A stretch of DNA of 64,000 bases from Brevibacillus daliensis (GTDB lineage: Bacteria > Bacillota > Bacilli > Brevibacillales > Brevibacillaceae): the NCBI RefSeq assembly GCF_021245735.1, contig NZ_JAJISB010000004.1, positions 62,001 to 126,000 on the forward strand, given 5' to 3'. Below are positions 60,568 through 64,000 of the stretch, piece by piece. The first letter of the stretch is position 1. Each line of letters opens with the position of its first letter. The notes beneath the pieces were generated by a model. It did no database searches and was not told the DNA's origin. It saw nothing but the letters and a program-made list of their open reading frames with translations. The position numbers and the translations under genes are program-made.

Positions 60568-62871
60568 ATGAGAAAAAGTAAAGTAATGTCATTGTTTCTA
60601 ATCACGGCTCTCGTAGCAGGCTCAGTTACAGTGGCACCAGAGCTGGGGGAAGCAAAGACAGGAAACGAGTTAAAGAAGGAACGTGAGAAAAAGCAAAAGA
60701 AATCGAAGCGAGGCGAGAAAAAGGATTCGAACAATCATTCTGTCGATAAGGCTACCATTAACTTGGAACGCTTGGCAAAAAATCTAAAAGCTCGCGGCAT
60801 CATTGATGAAGATGCTGAGGGAGAAAAACTACAAGCAGCACTAGATGATTACCTTGCTAACAAAAAAGTACCTCAAGGTAATGACACATCCACTACATTT
60901 GGTGCCAAAATGAGAATGAGTCAGGAAGTAGCGCAAGAAGAAGCAGTGGCGAAAGTGGCGGAATATTCAGATGGTAAAAAACGTTCCAAGGATGATCCGT
61001 TTACGGATAACATTGTAGTAAGTCTGATTGAGTTTCCTGACTTACCGCGTAATCAAATTGAGAAGCAAAGTGACTCCATTTGGCTATCAGATTTTAACGA
61101 AGAGCATTATGAAAAAATGTTATTTTCTCCTTCTGAGTATACGCTGCCAGACGGGGTAGAAATGACTACCATGCGTCAATTATTTGAAGAACAATCAGGT
61201 GGCACATGGTCAGTTGATGGGGTAGTAACTCCTTGGCAAGTAGCTAAGAAATCTTTTAGCTACTACGGTGAAAATTACAAGGGTGATGATTCTAATCCAC
61301 GAGAACTTGTTATTGAGACCTTGGAGCAAGTGGGTAAACTGATAGAAGGCAAGGAAGATCTGTACGATCAACGTGACCCATATGACATGGACGGGGATGG
61401 AGATTTAAATGAGCCAGATGGATACCTTGATAATCTGATGGTTGTTCATGCTGGAATTGGTGAAGAAACTGGGGAAAACGATGATGCGATCTGGTCTCAC
61501 CGCTGGACGTTGGAAGAGCCAGTCGAAATACCTGGAACTAGTTTACTTGCCTATGATTATATGATTCAGCCAGAAGATGGAGCATCCGGCGTGTTTAGTC
61601 ATGAGTACGGGCATAATTTAGGATTACCTGATTTATACGATACTTCATCCAATGATAATAACTATGACTCTCCTGTAGGCGCATGGTCGCTGATGTCATC
61701 TGGAAGTCATACCGGCTATGTATTCCAAACGCAACCAACTGGTTTTGACCCGTGGTCTAAGATGGTATTGCAAGAATTATATGGTGGCAATTGGGTTGAT
61801 CCAAAAGTAATTAATTTCAGAGATACCAAGAAGGCAAGACAATTTGAACTAAATCATGCAGTTGATAAAGATGCGTACGGGAAATTATTAAAAATTAACA
61901 TGCCTGACGTAGAGGTTGAGCCCGGAACAAAACCAATCGGTAAAAAGTCGTATTATTCTGATATGGGAAATAGCATTACTACAAGCATGATCTCTAAAGA
62001 GATTGACTTAACAAACGCAAACTCAGCAACGTTAACATTCGACAGCTGGAGAGACATTGAGGAAGGCTACGATTTTCTTTACCTAGATGTCATTGATGTT
62101 GAAGCAGATGAAGTTGAAGAGCTTTCAACCTGGAGTGATGTAACTGATGAGTGGGTAGAGGAAGAGTTTGATCTGTCCGACTACGCAGGGAAGAAGCTTG
62201 TGCTCGAATTTACCTACTATACAGATGTAGCGGTGGCGCATGAAGGTGTTTATTTGGATAACATTGTTGTAACGGCTGATGGACAAGAAATATTTAAAGA
62301 CGATGTTGAAAGGGATTCGCTTTTTGAAACAGATGGATTTTCTGTTTTTGATGGAACGGGTAAGGAATATCCTGCTTTTTATCTGGTAGAGCTTCGTTCC
62401 CATAAAGGTGTAGACGCGGGACTGAAATATTTCCGTCGTGGTGATACGTACTTTACTTATGATCCAGGTATGGTGATTTGGTATTACGATGGCGGATACG
62501 GCAGAAATGAAGATAACAATACAAGTAATCATCCAGGATATGGAATGCTTGGAGTAGTTGATTCTCATCAAAAAGTTGCTTATTGGAATGGAAATGAGGA
62601 TTTACCTGCTGACTCCCGTTACCAAGTGAGGGATGCCGCATTCAGTCCTAAAAAAACGAGAAGCTTGAGCCTTAATTATATTTTCGGGACATTAACGGGA
62701 AGATCAGAAAAAGGTGTCACCTTATTCCGCGATAAGGATGACTTTACGATGCCTGGTCTGCCAGAAGTAGGAAAAGTTTTACCGGAAGTAGGATTAATGA
62801 TAGAACTAATTGAAGTAGATGACGATTTTAGAAACGGTGTTATAGAAGTCAGTCGAAAACGCTCCAAGTAG
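60568..62871 (+). CDS. inhA: Immune inhibitor A-type metalloprotease (M6 family)
   Basis: A 767-residue secreted zinc protease. Residues 1-28 are a signal peptide; the first 120 mature residues form a Lys/Glu-rich propeptide. The M6 catalytic domain holds SHEYGHNLGLPD (H345, E346, H349; zinc ligands and catalytic Glu). A calcium-binding-type stretch MDGDGDLNEPDGYLDN precedes it. The C-terminal MAM-like/VEG domain (about 470-600: SATLTFDSWRDIEEGYDFLYLD) is typical of InhA. Relatives in Bacillus cleave host antimicrobial peptides and extracellular matrix and process secreted proteins. Confidence 0.93.
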   Translation: MRKSKVMSLFLITALVAGSVTVAPELGEAKTGNELKKEREKKQKKSKRGEKKDSNNHSVDKATINLERLAKNLKARGIIDEDAEGEKLQAALDDYLANKKVPQGNDTSTTFGAKMRMSQEVAQEEAVAKVAEYSDGKKRSKDDPFTDNIVVSLIEFPDLPRNQIEKQSDSIWLSDFNEEHYEKMLFSPSEYTLPDGVEMTTMRQLFEEQSGGTWSVDGVVTPWQVAKKSFSYYGENYKGDDSNPRELVIETLEQVGKLIEGKEDLYDQRDPYDMDGDGDLNEPDGYLDNLMVVHAGIGEETGENDDAIWSHRWTLEEPVEIPGTSLLAYDYMIQPEDGASGVFSHEYGHNLGLPDLYDTSSNDNNYDSPVGAWSLMSSGSHTGYVFQTQPTGFDPWSKMVLQELYGGNWVDPKVINFRDTKKARQFELNHAVDKDAYGKLLKINMPDVEVEPGTKPIGKKSYYSDMGNSITTSMISKEIDLTNANSATLTFDSWRDIEEGYDFLYLDVIDVEADEVEELSTWSDVTDEWVEEEFDLSDYAGKKLVLEFTYYTDVAVAHEGVYLDNIVVTADGQEIFKDDVERDSLFETDGFSVFDGTGKEYPAFYLVELRSHKGVDAGLKYFRRGDTYFTYDPGMVIWYYDGGYGRNEDNNTSNHPGYGMLGVVDSHQKVAYWNGNEDLPADSRYQVRDAAFSPKKTRSLSLNYIFGTLTGRSEKGVTLFRDKDDFTMPGLPEVGKVLPEVGLMIELIEVDDDFRNGVIEVSRKRSK

Positions 62872-62887
62872 GACAAGTAGTTAAAAT

Positions 62888-62942
62888 GTTGTCACAAAAA
62901 ACTGAAAAAGGGGTTTCATCTCCTGAATCTTTTGTGATAACA
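62888..62942 (+). terminator. Hairpin after inhA
   Basis: TGTTGTCACAAAA pairs with TTTTGTGATAACA (12 of 13) across a 29-base loop. There is no T-run, so it is either a weak terminator or an mRNA-stabilising 3' hairpin. Confidence 0.45.
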
Positions 62943-63010
62943 TATGAATTGTTGGGAATAAAAACCTGTTTCGACAGGATATGACAAAGTTATGATATGT
63001 AAAATAAAAA

Positions 63011-63037
63011 ACCGCAGGTGCGGCAATCACCTGCGGT
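63011..63037 (-). terminator. Terminator of the toxin mRNA
   Basis: A perfect 10-bp stem ACCGCAGGTG/CACCTGCGGT with a 7-base loop; on the minus strand six T follow. It ends a minus-strand transcript through 63119-63205. Confidence 0.8.
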
Positions 63038-63084
63038 AATACAGCCAATAGTCGTCCTGATGGGGCGGCCGTTTGGTACACCAT

Positions 63085-63120
63085 GACCACTGCTCTGTAT
63101 CTTCAGACAGAGTGGTGGTC
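63085..63120. other. Hairpin at the 3' end of the toxin frame
   Basis: GACCAC...GTGGTC with inner CTCTGT/ACAGAG arms; on the plus strand ATTTCCTTTT follows. It could terminate a plus-strand antisense RNA opposite the toxin mRNA tail. Confidence 0.5.
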
Positions 63121-63205
63121 ATTTCCTTTTGGCAGAGGCGGTCAGTAAGGCTATGATGAGTGACCCAAACGTGATCATCAACGACAAGCCTTCATAAACT
63201 GACAT
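63119..63205 (-). CDS. Holin-like type I toxin peptide
   Basis: A 28-residue peptide beginning MSVYEGLSLMITFGSLI and ending TASAKRK: one membrane helix with a basic C-terminus, the pattern of the 'putative holin-like toxin' family related to the TxpA/BsrG-type toxins of Bacillales. ATG 63205 follows a very strong GGGGGGTG site. A -10 TATAAT lies 70 bases upstream (63281-63276). The mRNA has a long structured tail ending in the terminator at 63011, the usual target of a cis-antisense RNA antitoxin. Too short for most gene finders. Confidence 0.82.
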   Translation of the reverse strand: MSVYEGLSLMITFGSLIIALLTASAKRK

Positions 63206-63598
63206 ATGCCCACCCCCCTTCTTTGGGGAATATGGCCAACCTCACCGAATGGATTCACTATTGTGCTTGAGTACTATTATATCATGAGAATTTCCTTTAT
63301 TGTATGAAATTGTAAAATGTAATGAATGTTAGATTAAAATTTTTTATGTTTGGTAGCTGACACATTAGATTCCAAGAAAAAGCAATGTGCAGAAATGAAT
63401 ATAATTACTTTTCTTGAGTTGACTGAAAGATACGACTTTAGCTACAATGAACTCGACTAGACTTATTATGTAAGATTTTTCACATTCTGATGATAGTGTG
63501 ATTTTGGAACTGAATAAATCTTCTCCATCAGTACTAATTTGCTATGGAAAATAGATCAATTTCAACGAACAAATTCAATATTGGGAAGGAGCATAAAT
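63206..63598. other. Divergent promoter region between toxin and ctaB
   Basis: Contains the toxin -10 element on the minus strand (63276-63281) and about 300 AT-rich bases leading to ctaB. I see no further gene. Confidence 0.5.
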
Positions 63599-64000
63599 AT
63601 GGAACATGAGGTGGGCTTAAAAGACGCTAGAACCTCATTCCTTGAGGATATGGATGACCTAAACATTGAAGAGCAACGACGATCTGCCACATTATCTGAT
63701 TTTGTACAACTAGCTAAACCAGGTATAATCATTTCCAACCTGCTGACAGCATTTGCCGGAATATGGCTTGCTTCGAAGGGTTTTGAGAATTTTAATTTTC
63801 TGTTGACGATTTATACCTTGGTTGGTACTTCCCTTGTGATTGGTTCTGGAGCGGTTCTAAATAATTATATTGATCGGGACCTTGATTCCAAGATGGGACG
63901 TACGAAAAATCGTGCTCTTGTAACGGGAGTGATTCATCCCACAACAGCATTGGTCTACGGTATCGTCTTATTACTTATTGGATTAACTCTTCTGAACTTC
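63599..64000 (+). CDS. ctaB: Protohaem IX farnesyltransferase, haem O synthase (3' end outside window)
   Basis: The frame starts at ATG 63599 behind GGGAAGGAG and runs off the right edge (134 residues visible). After a 35-residue polar N-terminus comes FVQLAKPGIIISNLLTAFAG, then a membrane helix and NNYIDRDLDSKMGRTKNRAL, the Asp-rich prenyl-diphosphate-binding motif of the UbiA/CyoE/CtaB family. It attaches a farnesyl group to haem B for cytochrome oxidase. Gene symbol follows B. subtilis usage. Confidence 0.92.
   Translation, partial: MEHEVGLKDARTSFLEDMDDLNIEEQRRSATLSDFVQLAKPGIIISNLLTAFAGIWLASKGFENFNFLLTIYTLVGTSLVIGSGAVLNNYIDRDLDSKMGRTKNRALVTGVIHPTTALVYGIVLLLIGLTLLNF

Overview
The window is about 64 kb of a low-GC Gram-positive chromosome. 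Lipoprotein lipoboxes, strong AGGAGG-type ribosome binding sites, Fur/Rex/CcpA-type operators, a c-di-AMP riboswitch, an InhA-type metalloprotease and many Bacillales-type genes (btr-feuABC-besA order, ywbE, bdbC/bdbD) point to the Bacillales. The mix looks most like Brevibacillus; that genus is inference, since there is no rRNA here. I saw no rRNA, tRNA, CRISPR array, intact insertion sequence or prophage block.

Layout. 1-2.8 kb: a ferric-siderophore binding lipoprotein (cut by the left edge) divergent from two FecCD permeases, with two Fur boxes between. 3-8.2 kb: D-cysteine desulfhydrase-type enzyme, CNNM/CorC membrane protein, secreted GH18-type protein, ywbE, an unknown lipoprotein. 8.3-14 kb: a complete Btr/FeuABC/BesA-like siderophore locus with a perfect 19-base Fur box. 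14-21 kb: chemoreceptor, alpha/beta hydrolase, and a third siderophore importer that carries the only FecE-type ATPase. 21-25.2 kb: dispersed palindromic repeats, DedA protein, aroD, then two tandem 20-21-residue peptides with a common N-terminus directly upstream of an E1/ThiF/MccB-like adenylating enzyme, a likely undescribed peptide-modification locus. 25.2-30 kb: an exported amidohydrolase between two copies of a 98-bp repeat, a metallophosphoesterase, and a WXG100-fusion/DUF4176 operon. 30-35.6 kb: acyl-ACP desaturase and a SorC-controlled sorbitol PTS operon. 35.6-38.7 kb: repeat-rich, with an S4/zinc protein and a damaged-looking MFS gene. 38.9-42.8 kb: an Lgt-family paralogue, a Tes/MJ0619-type radical SAM enzyme and a small membrane protein (candidate lipid-modifying operon), then a BdbD/BdbC thiol oxidase pair. 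43-47.8 kb: MFS, DUF2642 protein, Mn catalase, a CAP-domain exoprotein behind a c-di-AMP riboswitch, a VOC protein. 48-52 kb: a sigma-54 activator, a sigma-54 promoter, and a GntP-type permease with 3-hydroxybutyrate dehydrogenase. 52-64 kb: a 210-bp foldback element, CocE-type hydrolase, HesB-like protein, Rex-box-controlled adhE, RarD, an orphan binding protein, InhA protease, a 28-residue holin-like type I toxin with structured 3' region, and the start of ctaB (cut by the right edge).

How it fits together. Three Fur-marked siderophore systems share one visible ATPase, as B. subtilis YusV serves several importers. Sorbitol, hydroxybutyrate and fermentative ethanol genes each carry their own visible control site (SorC-like operator plus cre, sigma-54 promoter, Rex box). 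The most promising new biology is the twin-peptide/E1 locus (23.5-25.2 kb) and the Lgt-like/radical SAM operon (38.9-41.4 kb); the foldback and triple-palindrome repeats and the toxin locus are secondary targets.
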